The notes: generated by a model not told the origin, from the sequence alone. Shown: positions 1 to 8,202, counted from the first letter of the stretch. The stretch is 44,923 nucleotides of DNA from an uncultured Clostridia bacterium (GCA_934632155.1 CAKTXZ010000022.1:1-44923); one strand, 5' to 3'. Program-made: numbers and translations.

Positions 1-21
1 CCTTATGCCTTCGAGGTTTTG

Positions 22-97
22 TGGTGGTCGCAACAGGACTCGAACCTGTGACCCCATCGATGTGAACGATGTGCTCTACCAACTGAGCCATGCGACC
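22..97 (-). tRNA. tRNA-Val (anticodon CAC)
   Basis: Read on the minus strand, this folds into a complete cloverleaf. The 7-bp acceptor stem pairs GGTCGCA with TGCGACC. The D-arm is GCTC/GAGC. The anticodon stem CATCG/CGATG carries loop TTCACAT, which gives anticodon CAC (valine, codon GUG). The T-arm has TTCGAGT in its loop. The discriminator A and the 3' CCA are encoded at 22-25. It sits downstream of a consensus promoter at 348-376 on the same strand. The transcript would first cross two truncated copies of its own 5' half. No second full tRNA is present in the window. Confidence 0.95.
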
Positions 98-218
98 TTA
101 TCCGAACGATTCTGACAATCTCTCCTAATATGTTCGTGTTTTTAGGGGAGCCTTCCGTGGATTCGAGTGAACGGCTTGCCAGCAACCTGTTCACATCGAC
201 ATCTCTCATTCGAGAGAA

Positions 219-256
219 GGTACCAGTAGGTACTACCAACTGAGCCATGCGACCAT
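219..256 (-). repeat. Truncated tRNA-Val 5'-half, copy 1
   Basis: On the minus strand, the first 22 nt of tRNA-Val (acceptor 5' strand, D-arm and D-loop) reappear exactly. They are followed by 14 nt unrelated to the tRNA that can form a small hairpin (GTACC, loop TACT, GGTAC). The 38-bp unit is identical to the one at 272-309. It lacks the anticodon arm, T-arm and acceptor 3' strand, so it cannot be a functional tRNA. Confidence 0.85.
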
Positions 257-271
257 AAGCTTTCTAACAAA

Positions 272-309
272 GGTACCAGTAGGTACTACCAACTGAGCCA
301 TGCGACCAT
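272..309 (-). repeat. Truncated tRNA-Val 5'-half, copy 2
   Basis: This is an exact second copy of the 38-bp unit at 219-256, 53 bp away in the same orientation. The identity extends by at least two A residues on one side (about 40 bp in all). It lies just downstream of the start of transcription predicted from the promoter at 348-376, so it should be the first sequence element of the tRNA-Val precursor transcript. Confidence 0.85.
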
Positions 310-347
310 GTTGCTTACAGCATCAAAATTGCTTAACAACAGTGATT

Positions 348-376
348 ATTATAATACCGGTGCGTCGCTTTGTCAA
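348..376 (-). promoter_or_regulatory. Consensus sigma-A promoter for tRNA-Val transcript
   Basis: On the minus strand a perfect TTGACA (371-376) is followed after 17 bp by a perfect TATAAT (348-353). Initiation is expected near 341, giving a leader of about 240 nt before tRNA-Val that contains both truncated tRNA copies. Confidence 0.85.
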
Positions 377-541
377 TAGGCAAAACCGAATATTCTTCTA
401 TTTTTCAAAAAGGCTATCGGACAAGAAGGAAGGCAAAGCAGGAAAAGCGAAGATTTGCAGCCAGTGCAAGCAATCATTGGAGGCCGTTCGCCGCCGTTCC
501 TCCCGGCACATCAATTTTTTTCGCGAAAGTCGCGTCAATGG

Positions 542-570
542 TTGCAATACCCATTCCGTCTTCGTCTAAT
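542..570 (+). promoter_or_regulatory. Promoter of the first ECF sigma gene
   Basis: TTGCAA (542-547) is separated by 17 bp from TCTAAT (565-570). The -10 region reads CGTCTAAT (563-570), the same octamer found upstream of the second ECF sigma gene at 22153-22160 at nearly the same distance from the start codon. It could be a sigma-A site or, because CGTC is a common ECF -10 core, an autoregulated ECF promoter. The choice is inference. Confidence 0.5.
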
Positions 571-593
571 GAGTGAAAGGTGGTGAGGTTGCC

Positions 594-1103
594 ATGAACG
601 CTGTCAAGGGCCCGGACAGCCGCGAAGAAGCGCTGGAGCGCATGGTCAGCCTATATCAGCTTCCGCTGCTGCGCCTGTGCTACGCATATTTGCATGACGA
701 GGAGCTGGCCAAGGACGCTGTACAGGAGACCTTCATCAAAGCCTATCGCGGCTTAGCCGATTTCCGAAACGAGGCTTCGGAAAAAACGTGGCTGAGCCGG
801 ATTGCAATCAACGTGTGCAAGGATCTGCAAAGAAACGGTTGGTTTCGGCACGTAGACCGCGCCGTTACGCCGGATATGCTCCCGGAAGCCGCCGTACCGG
901 CCGGCAAGGCGGACCGACGCCTGACCATTGCGGTCATGGCGCTGCCCGTCAAGCTGCGTCAGGCCGCGCTGCTGTGCTGGCTGCAGGGATTAACCTATGC
1001 CGAGGCCGGCGAGGCGCTGGGCATTTCACATCAGGCTGTCAGCAGCCGTTTGAACCGCGCAAGGCGAAGGCTACGCCTCGCATTGGAAGGAAGTGAAGAT
1101 TGA
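594..1103 (+). CDS. ECF-type RNA polymerase sigma factor
   Basis: This is a 169-residue sigma-70 family protein of the ECF class, with only regions 2 and 4. Region 2 covers roughly residues 13-65, including the helix with LAKDAVQETFIKAYR. Region 4 is the C-terminal helix-turn-helix around LTYAEAGEALGISHQAVSSR. The start is set at ATG 594, which has GGTGAGG 6 nt upstream; an in-frame GTG at 573 has no ribosome binding site. The stop codon overlaps the next gene (TGATG), so the sigma factor and its membrane partner are translationally coupled. The signal sensed is unknown. A second, diverged pair lies at 22183-23797. Confidence 0.88.
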   Translation: MNAVKGPDSREEALERMVSLYQLPLLRLCYAYLHDEELAKDAVQETFIKAYRGLADFRNEASEKTWLSRIAINVCKDLQRNGWFRHVDRAVTPDMLPEAAVPAGKADRRLTIAVMALPVKLRQAALLCWLQGLTYAEAGEALGISHQAVSSRLNRARRRLRLALEGSED

Positions 1104-2290
1104 TGACCCTGCCTGAAGAACAGCGAAAGGTTCAGGAGGCGATGAAGCGCACGCTTTCCGGGCTGCAGGAGGATCCTTGGCTGACGCAACGGGTTCTTCA
1201 AAACGCGAAAGGAGAAACACCTATGGCGAAAAAGCTTTCCGCATCCATGATTTTGGTGATTATTCTGGTTGTGCTTTCCATGTCCGCGGCGCTGGCCGCC
1301 GGACTGGGCCTCTTTGGCGAGTTGTCCAAATCCTCCGCCGAAAAGGAGAAGCTGAACGAGCTGGATCACGTCGCGGCAAACGTCGCCGCATCCTATACGT
1401 CGCCCGACGGCGTTACCGTCGAGCTGATGCAAGCCTATTATGAAGGCACGCGCGTCTTTCTTTCCTATCGAATCAGCGGCAATCGCGTTCAAACCGCTTT
1501 GCACGAGGGCGCGCCCGATTCCGCCTATCCTTGGATGAGCGAATCCGAGCATTACGTGGTCGCCGAGAAAAAGAGGAGCGACGATCCCCAAACGCAGGAG
1601 ATGAACCAATGGCTGAACGGTACTGGACAGCGCTGGTGCGAACGCACGACGATCGGGCTTCACGACGGGCTGTTCCTTGCGGATGGAACCTATCTGGACA
1701 TTTACGACGGCGAGGATATCCCTCAGCCGGACGGCAGCATAATCGGCTGGAAGGAATGTGAAATTCCGGAAAACCGTCTGGATGGTACGCTGACCTTCAA
1801 GGCCGTGCTCTACAGCTTCCACACTATCCTGTTTCAGGATTATACGACCTATCGCGAATATCACGAAAACGGAAACAGCTACGATATTCCCTTTACGCTC
1901 CGCCGCTACGAGCACTGCACGTATCTGTTCGGAACGTCCAAGCAGCCCGCCTATCAGGCTACGGCGGCGTTTGCAGCCGGATTGGTCGACCTGAAGGGCG
2001 TTGTTCAGGTGGTCTGCCCCGCCGAATGGGTGCAGGTTTGGGAATCGTGGGAAAGCAAAGCGGAGCAGGATACGATTATGCAGTGGAATCTGTATCAAAA
2101 CGGTCGGCTTATCAGCAAGGAGGGCACGCAGGGAATCACCGTCACGGGCGAGAGAGCGCTGCGGTTTGATCTGGCTTTCCCCCACCTCGATAAGCTGGAC
2201 GGGCTGACGCTTGTTCCTGAATATTTTGGGGCCGGCGAACGCCCGGAGGAAGCCATCGCGATTGCGAGCGACGCAGTCGTCAACCAATGA
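1103..2290 (+). CDS. Membrane anti-sigma-like protein, partner of the ECF sigma
   Basis: This 395-residue single-pass membrane protein has a cytoplasmic N-terminus of about 47 residues, one membrane segment (about 48-68) and a large extracytoplasmic region of about 320 residues. It shows no clear enzyme motif. Position and topology fit the anti-sigma or DUF4179-like partners coded next to ECF sigma factors in Clostridia; regulation of the sigma factor is inference. ATG 1103 overlaps the sigma stop codon by one base. An internal ATG at 1223 (residue 41) has its own AAAGGAG 8 nt upstream and would yield a protein starting MAKKLSASM, which resembles a signal-peptide start and lacks the cytoplasmic domain. 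Confidence 0.72.
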   Translation: MTLPEEQRKVQEAMKRTLSGLQEDPWLTQRVLQNAKGETPMAKKLSASMILVIILVVLSMSAALAAGLGLFGELSKSSAEKEKLNELDHVAANVAASYTSPDGVTVELMQAYYEGTRVFLSYRISGNRVQTALHEGAPDSAYPWMSESEHYVVAEKKRSDDPQTQEMNQWLNGTGQRWCERTTIGLHDGLFLADGTYLDIYDGEDIPQPDGSIIGWKECEIPENRLDGTLTFKAVLYSFHTILFQDYTTYREYHENGNSYDIPFTLRRYEHCTYLFGTSKQPAYQATAAFAAGLVDLKGVVQVVCPAEWVQVWESWESKAEQDTIMQWNLYQNGRLISKEGTQGITVTGERALRFDLAFPHLDKLDGLTLVPEYFGAGERPEEAIAIASDAVVNQ

Positions 2291-2397
2291 CCAATAGCGC
2301 AACGGGCGCATCGGCGGGAATCTAAGAAGGCTTTACGGCTTCCGTATATCGGCTCGCCAGCGAACGCCGCGCAAAAGGAAATAAGCTATTCGAAACG

Positions 2398-2439
2398 CGC
2401 TCTGCCGGGCGGCCGCAACGCTGTCTGGCAGAGCGTTTT
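2398..2439 (+). terminator. Rho-independent terminator after the ECF operon
   Basis: A 9-bp perfect stem, CGCTCTGCC (2398-2406) with GGCAGAGCG (2427-2435), is followed directly by TTTTA. It lies about 110 bp after the stop of the anti-sigma-like gene. Confidence 0.8.
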
Positions 2440-2501
2440 ATGATGCCGCGGCTTCACGCCCTTCCCATCGCCACACGGCCGTGCACAGGCGCAGTTTTTC
2501 A

Positions 2502-2530
2502 TTGACAGCGCTTATTGAATGCGCTATATT
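2502..2530 (+). promoter_or_regulatory. Sigma-A promoter of the CapA-family gene
   Basis: TTGACA (2502-2507), a 17-bp spacer, then TATATT (2525-2530). It is followed by a leader of about 27 nt containing AAGGAGG. Confidence 0.8.
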
Positions 2531-2564
2531 TAATTGAAGATTTACCGTTGCAAGGAGGCTTTCC

Positions 2565-3641
2565 ATGCGTCGTTTCGTCCTGCTGCCGTTGATTTTGCTT
2601 TTCCTGCTGCCCGGCCTTGCCTGTGCGGAAGGCGCGGAGCTGTATCAGGCGCCCAAGCAAATCGTCATAACCTTTGCCGGCGACTGCACGCTGGGCTGCA
2701 CGCCGCTGGAGCGCGAGCAGCCAACGGGCTTTGAAAGCTATATCGCGCAATACGGCCTGGAATACCCTTTCGCAAAGGTTCGGCATATCTTTGAGGCGGA
2801 CGACATGACCGTCGTCAATCTGGAGGGCACGTTCTACGATTACGAGGCCAACCGCGCGAAGAAAACCTATACCTTCCGCGGGCCGACGGAATACGCAAAA
2901 ATACTGCCGCTGAGCAGCATTGAGGCCGTCTCCATCGGCAACAATCACGCGTTGGATTACGGCGCCGCCGGGCAGGAAGCCACCCTGCGGGCGCTCGAGG
3001 AAAACAACGTCGCATGGTTCGGTACAAACGAATACGCCAACGGCACCTACATTTTTGAAAAGGACGGCGTAAAAATCGGCTTTGTATCCGCCTACATCTC
3101 CTATTGGTGGGGCGCGGGCAACAGCGCGATTATCAAACAATGCTTCGCCGACCTGAAGGCCGCCGGCTGCAGCCTGATTGTCGCGTGCATTCACGGCGGC
3201 GTGGAATACGACCTGCGCCATGATACCAATCAGGAGAAAATGGCCAACGCCTTCATCCGCTACGGCGCGGACATTATCATCGGTCATCATCCGCATACCA
3301 TTCAGGGGCTGCGCGTCGAGAACGGCCGCACAACGCTCTGGAGCATGGGAAATTTCTCCTTCGGCGGCAATTCGCAGGTGCGCACGCTTAACACCTACCT
3401 TGCGCAGTTTACCTTTTCCTTTGACGAAAGCAATACCTATCTCGGCCATCAGCTGAACCTGATTCCCGCGCATGTATCCGGAACGACGGAGCGCAATAAT
3501 TATCAGCCCGTATTGGTTACCGGTAAGGAAGCGGACGATGTGATTCGCGCGATTCAGTACGACGTGAAGCGCTTGAAGCTGCGCCCCTATGTCGAGGGCG
3601 TCGGCGCGCTGCAGGATTTTGTGCCCGCGCCGACGGATTAA
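2565..3641 (+). CDS. CapA-family secreted metallophosphatase-like protein
   Basis: This 358-residue protein begins with a Sec signal peptide (about residues 1-21, ending LACAEG). The rest is a calcineurin-like fold of the CapA/PGA_cap family. Typical motifs are ITFAGDCTLG near the N-terminus, VVNLEGTF, SIGNNHALDYG, CIHGGVEY, IIGHHPHTIQG and LWSMGNFSFGG. These hold the Asp, Asn and His residues expected to bind metal. CapA is known from poly-gamma-glutamate capsule assembly, but no capBC or pgs genes are nearby, and many single-copy relatives in Clostridia have no proven function. AAGGAGG precedes ATG 2565. It is probably monocistronic, since hprK has its own promoter. Confidence 0.88.
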   Translation: MRRFVLLPLILLFLLPGLACAEGAELYQAPKQIVITFAGDCTLGCTPLEREQPTGFESYIAQYGLEYPFAKVRHIFEADDMTVVNLEGTFYDYEANRAKKTYTFRGPTEYAKILPLSSIEAVSIGNNHALDYGAAGQEATLRALEENNVAWFGTNEYANGTYIFEKDGVKIGFVSAYISYWWGAGNSAIIKQCFADLKAAGCSLIVACIHGGVEYDLRHDTNQEKMANAFIRYGADIIIGHHPHTIQGLRVENGRTTLWSMGNFSFGGNSQVRTLNTYLAQFTFSFDESNTYLGHQLNLIPAHVSGTTERNNYQPVLVTGKEADDVIRAIQYDVKRLKLRPYVEGVGALQDFVPAPTD

Positions 3642-3676
3642 CCGCCGATTTGGACGCATTTGTGCCGCGCCGTCGC

Positions 3677-3705
3677 TTGCAAATCCATCCAAGGCGCGGT
3701 ATAAT
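3677..3705 (+). promoter_or_regulatory. Sigma-A promoter of hprK operon
   Basis: TTGCAA (3677-3682), a 17-bp spacer and TATAAT (3700-3705) lie 29 bp before the hprK start codon. Confidence 0.75.
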
Positions 3706-3734
3706 TGATAAGAGTTTCACATGGGAGGCGCGCT

Positions 3735-4667
3735 ATGGTCAGCGTTCAGGATTTTATTTCATCCCTGTCCTTGCAGGTGCTCAGCCCGACGACGCGCACG
3801 GAATGGGACATCCATTCTGCGGAGCTGAACCGTCCCGGGCTTCAGTTTGTCGGCTTTTACGACCATTTTGCCTACGAGCGGCCGCAGGTCGTCGGGCTGG
3901 TTGAAATGACCTATCTGGAATCGCTTTCCGAAACGCTCCGTCGCGAAAGGCTGGAGGCTTACTTTTCCTATCCGCTCCCCTGCGTGATTCTCTGCCGCGG
4001 CATGACGCCGCCGGAGGACATGATGGAGCTTGCCGCCGCGCACGACGTGGCGCTGCTGCGCACCGACATGGTAACGACCCGCTTTTTCGGGAACGCGCTA
4101 ACCTACCTGAACCGCAGCCTCGCGCCGCGGGCAACGCTGCACGGCGTGCTGGTGGACGTATACGGCGTGGGCGTGCTCATTACGGGCGAAAGCGGCGTTG
4201 GCAAAAGCGAGGCTGCGCTGGAGCTGGTCAAGCGCGGGCATCAATTGGTCGCGGACGACGTGGTGGACGTATGCCGGGTCAACGACACCCGACTGACGGG
4301 CGAAAGCCCGGAGACGGTACGCCATTTTATGGAGATTCGCGGCATCGGTATCATCGATATCAAGGCGATGTACGGCGTCAGCGCCGTGCTGATGAGCAAA
4401 TCAATCGATCTGGTGATCCATCTGGAGCCGTGGAAGGAGAAAAAATCCTACGATCGTCTTGGGCTTTCGGATGATTTTACCACCATCATGGACGTACGCG
4501 TCCCCCAGCTGGTGCTGCCGGTTCGCCCGGGGCGCAACCTTGCCATCATCATCGAGGTTGCCGCGCGCAATTTCTCCCTGAAGCAGATGGGCTATTCCGC
4601 CGCGAAGGAGCTAGACCGCCGCCTGAACGAGATGATGCTGGGCGCGGCGCAAAACGATCAAAAGTAA
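3735..4667 (+). CDS. hprK: HPr kinase/phosphorylase
   Basis: HprK phosphorylates, and in reverse dephosphorylates, Ser46 of HPr and so couples glycolytic state to carbon catabolite control. The protein has 310 residues, the usual family length. The Walker A motif GESGVGKS is at residues 151-158, followed by ELVKRGHQLVADDVV. The family signature EIRGIGIIDIKAMYG starts near residue 200. ATG 3735 is chosen because GGGAGG lies 6 nt upstream; an in-frame TTG at 3705 falls inside the -10 box. No ptsH or crh is in the window. The next gene is a sugar kinase, which fits a carbon-metabolism setting. Confidence 0.95.
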   Translation: MVSVQDFISSLSLQVLSPTTRTEWDIHSAELNRPGLQFVGFYDHFAYERPQVVGLVEMTYLESLSETLRRERLEAYFSYPLPCVILCRGMTPPEDMMELAAAHDVALLRTDMVTTRFFGNALTYLNRSLAPRATLHGVLVDVYGVGVLITGESGVGKSEAALELVKRGHQLVADDVVDVCRVNDTRLTGESPETVRHFMEIRGIGIIDIKAMYGVSAVLMSKSIDLVIHLEPWKEKKSYDRLGLSDDFTTIMDVRVPQLVLPVRPGRNLAIIIEVAARNFSLKQMGYSAAKELDRRLNEMMLGAAQNDQK

Positions 4668-4723
4668 CCGCATGATCGCGGACATAAGCAAAATAGTACC
4701 GACGGAAAACGGAGGAAAACAGC

Positions 4724-5674
4724 ATGGTATACATCGGCATTGATCTTGGCGGCACCAATATCGCCGTAGGCGTTGTAACCGAGGACGGCAAAATCATCGC
4801 CGACGCGTCCACGCCGACGCTTTCGCAGCGGCCGTATCAGGAAATTGTGAAGGACATGGCCGCCTGCGCCAGGCAGGCGCTTGAAAGCGCGCATCAGACG
4901 CTGGCGGACGTCGCGGCCGTCGGCATCGGCATTCCGGGCGTGGCGGATCAGAAGGAAGGGCGCGTCATTTTCTGCACCAATCTGACGTGGCACGATATTC
5001 CCCTGCGGGCCGAGCTGCAAAAATACATCGACAAGCCCGTTTTGATCGATAACGACGCGACGGTTGCCGGGCTGGCGGAAAGCTATGCAGGCGTAAGCAA
5101 GGGCTGCCAAAGCAGCGTGTTCCTTACGCTCGGCACGGGCGTGGGCGCTGGCATCGTCATCAACGGCAAGCCGTGGAGCGGCGCGCATGGCGTAGGAAGC
5201 GAGCTTGGGCACATGACGCTGGTGGTCGACGGCGTGCCCTGCACCTGCGGCAACGACGGCTGCGTGGAGCGCTACTGCAGCGCCACAGCCATCATCCGCA
5301 TGGCGAAGCAGGCGTGCCTCGGCTATCCGGAGAGCATGATTCTCTCCCTTGCCGGCGGCGATCCGGAAAAGATCAGCGCCAAGACGGTGATCGACGCCGC
5401 GAAGGCGGGCGACGTAACCGCCATGCGTGTGTTTGACCACTACGCCAAGTATCTGGCCATTACCGTCAACAACATTACCGCCTTCCTCGATCCGGAAATG
5501 ATCGTGCTGGGCGGCGGCGTCAGCCGCGCGGGCGAATTCCTGCTCAACGCAGTTCGGGAGCAATTGCCCCGCTATCTGATGTATAAAACGCTGCCGAGTC
5601 CAAAGCTCGAATTGGCAAAGCTGGGAAACGAAGCGGGCATTATCGGCGCCGCGCTGCTTTGGCGCGCAGTATAA
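4724..5674 (+). CDS. ROK-family glucokinase
   Basis: This 316-residue cytoplasmic sugar kinase has the ATP phosphate-binding motif GIDLGGTNIAVG at the N-terminus, catalytic Asp in LIDNDATVAG, and the ROK zinc site with His in ELGHMTL and Cys173, Cys175 and Cys180 in CTCGNDGC. The sequence matches the Firmicutes glucokinase subgroup (glucose plus ATP to glucose 6-phosphate), although other hexoses cannot be excluded. A GGAGG ribosome binding site precedes ATG 4724. It starts 56 bp after hprK with no evident terminator or strong promoter between, so cotranscription is likely. Confidence 0.9.
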   Translation: MVYIGIDLGGTNIAVGVVTEDGKIIADASTPTLSQRPYQEIVKDMAACARQALESAHQTLADVAAVGIGIPGVADQKEGRVIFCTNLTWHDIPLRAELQKYIDKPVLIDNDATVAGLAESYAGVSKGCQSSVFLTLGTGVGAGIVINGKPWSGAHGVGSELGHMTLVVDGVPCTCGNDGCVERYCSATAIIRMAKQACLGYPESMILSLAGGDPEKISAKTVIDAAKAGDVTAMRVFDHYAKYLAITVNNITAFLDPEMIVLGGGVSRAGEFLLNAVREQLPRYLMYKTLPSPKLELAKLGNEAGIIGAALLWRAV

Positions 5675-5706
5675 GCAGGATTTGATGCAGGAAGGAAGAG
5701 AGGATT

Positions 5707-7092
5707 ATGGATTATCTCGTCAGGCAATTGTTCCGCGAAACGCCGGCGGATGGCGCGGCGGTAAAGGTATCGGGCTGGGTGCGCACGCTGCGCGACAGTA
5801 AGGCGTTTGCCTTTATCGAGCTTAACGACGGCACGTTTTTCAAAAACGTGCAGATTGTTTGCGACGAAAGCATGCCCGGCTTCAAGGAAATTGTCAAAAC
5901 CACGCTGGGCAGCGCCATCAAGGCAGAGGGCAAGCTGATTCTTACCCCCGGCATGCAGCAGCCCTTCGAAATTCGTGCCGAGCGGGTTTCCGTCGTCGGC
6001 CTGAGCGATCCAGGCTATCCCCTGCAAAAAAAGCGGCATACGGTGGAATATCTGCGCACGCAGGCGCATCTGCGTCCGCGCACCAACCTGTTCAGCGCCG
6101 TGTTCCGCATTCGTTCCCTTGCAGCGCAGGCGATTCACGCCTTCTTCGCCCAGCGCGGCTTCGTTTACGTGCACACCCCGCTGATTACCACCAGTGATTG
6201 CGAGGGCGCGGGTGAAATGTTCCGCGTGACCACGCTGGATCTGAACAACCTGCCCAAGGATGAAAACGGCCGGGTCAAGGAGAATGAGGATTTCTTCGGC
6301 AAGCCCGCCAACCTGACCGTTTCCGGCCAGCTCAACGCCGAATGCTTCGCGCTGGCGTTCCGCAATGTCTATACCTTCGGCCCCACCTTCCGCGCTGAAA
6401 AATCCTATACCCCGCGTCACGCCGCCGAATTCTGGATGATCGAGCCGGAAATCGCCTTCGCCGATCTGAACGACGATATGGAATTAGCGGAGGACATGCT
6501 CAAATACGTAATCCGCGATGTGCTGGAAAAGGCGCCGGAGGAAATGCAATTCCTCAACCAGTTTGTCGATAAGGGGCTGATCGAGCGGCTGACCCATGTC
6601 GTCATCAGCAATTTTGCCCGCTGCAGCTATACTGACGCCATCGATATTCTGCAAAAGGCCGATCAGGCGTTCGAATATAAGGTTTTCTGGGGCATGGACA
6701 TTCAGACCGAGCATGAACGCTATCTGGCCGAAAAGCATTTTGGCTGCCCCGTCTGCGTCTATAACTATCCCAAGGATATCAAAGCCTTCTACATGCGCAT
6801 GAACGACGATGAAAAGACCGTCGCGGCGGTAGATGTGCTGGTGCCCGGCATCGGCGAATTGATTGGCGGCAGCCAGCGCGAGGAACGGCTCGACCTGCTG
6901 CAAAAGCGAATTCGCGAATTGGGTCTGCCCGAGGAAGCCTATTGGTGGTATCTGGAGCTGCGCAAATTCGGCTCCGCGCCGCATGCGGGCTTCGGCCTTG
7001 GCTTTGAGCGCCTGATTATGTATTTGACCGGCGTGTCCAACATCCGCGATGTGCTCCCCTTCCCCCGCACCACCGGAAACGCGGATTTCTGA
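5707..7092 (+). CDS. asnS: Asparaginyl-tRNA synthetase
   Basis: This 461-residue class IIb aminoacyl-tRNA synthetase charges tRNA-Asn with asparagine. The N-terminal OB-fold (about residues 1-110, anticodon binding) contains VSGWVRTLRDSKAFAFIELNDG. Class II motif 2 is FRAEKSYTPRHAAEFWMIEPE-like, and motif 3 is GFGLGFERLIMYLTG with the AsnS C-terminal ending near RTTGNADF. The family's residues for Asn rather than Asp are supported by this ending, which is typical of AsnS. It lies 32 bp after the glucokinase gene and is followed by a terminator, so it closes the hprK operon. No T-box leader is visible. Confidence 0.95.
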   Translation: MDYLVRQLFRETPADGAAVKVSGWVRTLRDSKAFAFIELNDGTFFKNVQIVCDESMPGFKEIVKTTLGSAIKAEGKLILTPGMQQPFEIRAERVSVVGLSDPGYPLQKKRHTVEYLRTQAHLRPRTNLFSAVFRIRSLAAQAIHAFFAQRGFVYVHTPLITTSDCEGAGEMFRVTTLDLNNLPKDENGRVKENEDFFGKPANLTVSGQLNAECFALAFRNVYTFGPTFRAEKSYTPRHAAEFWMIEPEIAFADLNDDMELAEDMLKYVIRDVLEKAPEEMQFLNQFVDKGLIERLTHVVISNFARCSYTDAIDILQKADQAFEYKVFWGMDIQTEHERYLAEKHFGCPVCVYNYPKDIKAFYMRMNDDEKTVAAVDVLVPGIGELIGGSQREERLDLLQKRIRELGLPEEAYWWYLELRKFGSAPHAGFGLGFERLIMYLTGVSNIRDVLPFPRTTGNADF

Positions 7093-7113
7093 TACCTGCA
7101 GCGCGCTGCGCCT

Positions 7114-7152
7114 AAGCCGCCCCTCCCCTGCCGGAGCGGCGGCTTTTGGTTT
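7114..7152 (+). terminator. Terminator after asnS
   Basis: The stem AAGCCGCC (7114-7121) pairs with GGCGGCTT (7138-7145) and is followed by a T-rich tail (TTGGTTTT). Confidence 0.75.
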
Positions 7153-7213
7153 TCCCCGCTGCAAATCATCACGCCTCGTGAACGAACGGATGGTCTTTAC
7201 ACCGGATTCCACC

Positions 7214-7242
7214 TTGCAAAGCCATCTGTTCCATGCTATAAT
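7214..7242 (+). promoter_or_regulatory. Promoter of the methyltransferase-acetyltransferase pair
   Basis: TTGCAA (7214-7219), a 17-bp spacer and TATAAT (7237-7242) lie 45 bp before the methyltransferase start. Confidence 0.75.
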
Positions 7243-7287
7243 GAGGGCGTTTCCTGTGCCCCAAAATCAGGATTTACGGAGGAATGC

Positions 7288-8136
7288 ATGCACAACATAT
7301 GGTCAGAACACATACAGGGCGTTATGACGCTGTACCTCAGCAGAAAACTGAGATTTGATGATGTTTTCTTTGCTCAGTATGACAGGCTGTTTCATCTGGA
7401 TCACGACAGAGAACTGAAAATACTGGAAATTGGATGCGGCCCTGGCGCGCTTGCCGAATCGTTGCACAGATGGTATCCCAAAGCGTGCATCACAGCGATT
7501 GACCGGGACAGCAACTTTATATCATTTGCACAGCAAAATATAACCGATGTAACCTTCCTTGAAGGCGACGCATGCCATCTTCCATTTGAGCATGATACTT
7601 TTGACGTCACCATTTCCAATACCGTTCAGGAGCATGTCGAACCGACAGCATTTTGGAGTGAGCAAAGGCGGGTATTAAGGCCTGGTGGAGTATGCCTTTG
7701 TCTTTCCGCGAGAAAGGGGCTTCATTGCCCTGCGCCGTGTCTTGAAATAACGAGCGAGGAAAAAGAGTTCTGGGAAAGCCTCGCGCAATCGGAAGATGAA
7801 TTGGAAAAGTATGGCGTCTGCAGATATCCTATGTCGGAAGCTGAGCTCCCAGCTTCCATGGAGCAACATGCCTTCCGGAAGGTCACTACAGGCTATGCCA
7901 TCATTGATTTAACGCCGGATGCGACGAAATATCCTGATAAAATGGCTGAAGATATGATAGAGGAGGATCGGCAATCGTGTCTGGAAGCAATACAATCCGC
8001 CCATTCAGACTACGCGGACAAAGCATTATCCGCTGTCAACAAAAAATATGATGAACGTCTCAGATTATATCGTGCCGGTATAAAGCAGTGGGATACCTCC
8101 GTTTCCGTAACAATGATTGTACGAGGCATAAAGTGA
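7288..8136 (+). CDS. Class I SAM-dependent methyltransferase, substrate unknown
   Basis: This 282-residue protein has a Methyltransf_11-type Rossmann domain. Motif I is ILEIGCGPG at residues 45-53. An acidic residue for the SAM ribose lies in ITAIDRDS, then GDACHLPFEHDTFDVTISN, and the post-motif VLRPGGVCLCLSA. The C-terminal third, including a Cys-rich stretch near GLHCPAPCLE, is not recognised and probably defines the substrate. ACGGAGG lies 5 nt before ATG 7288. The gene is visibly more AT-rich than the core genes around it and is followed by a Vat-like acetyltransferase 66 bp downstream with no terminator between. Shared acquisition is likely; a link to resistance is only inference. Confidence 0.8.
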   Translation: MHNIWSEHIQGVMTLYLSRKLRFDDVFFAQYDRLFHLDHDRELKILEIGCGPGALAESLHRWYPKACITAIDRDSNFISFAQQNITDVTFLEGDACHLPFEHDTFDVTISNTVQEHVEPTAFWSEQRRVLRPGGVCLCLSARKGLHCPAPCLEITSEEKEFWESLAQSEDELEKYGVCRYPMSEAELPASMEQHAFRKVTTGYAIIDLTPDATKYPDKMAEDMIEEDRQSCLEAIQSAHSDYADKALSAVNKKYDERLRLYRAGIKQWDTSVSVTMIVRGIK

Positions 8137-8202
8137 CAAGCAGCCTTGTCGCTCCCTGTCAGATAAAGGCATCATAAATCGGAATTTGAAGAGGGAGTTA
8201 AG

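Noticed and set aside
3..248. 81-residue minus-strand frame across tRNA-Val and the leader
   Set aside because: It covers a complete tRNA gene and tRNA-derived repeats, so it is not a protein gene.
219..309. Possible short CRISPR-like array (two 38-bp repeats with a 53-bp gap)
   Set aside because: Only two copies are present, the repeat is tRNA-derived, and no cas genes are in the window.
1031..2311. Long minus-strand open frame opposite the anti-sigma-like gene
   Set aside because: It is the antisense shadow of a GC-rich gene with clear start signals and coupling on the plus strand; its translation is Arg/Leu/Gly-rich with no family features.
5674..5707. T-box or riboswitch before asnS
   Set aside because: The gap is only 32 bp, far too short for a T-box, and no T-box sequence was seen further upstream.
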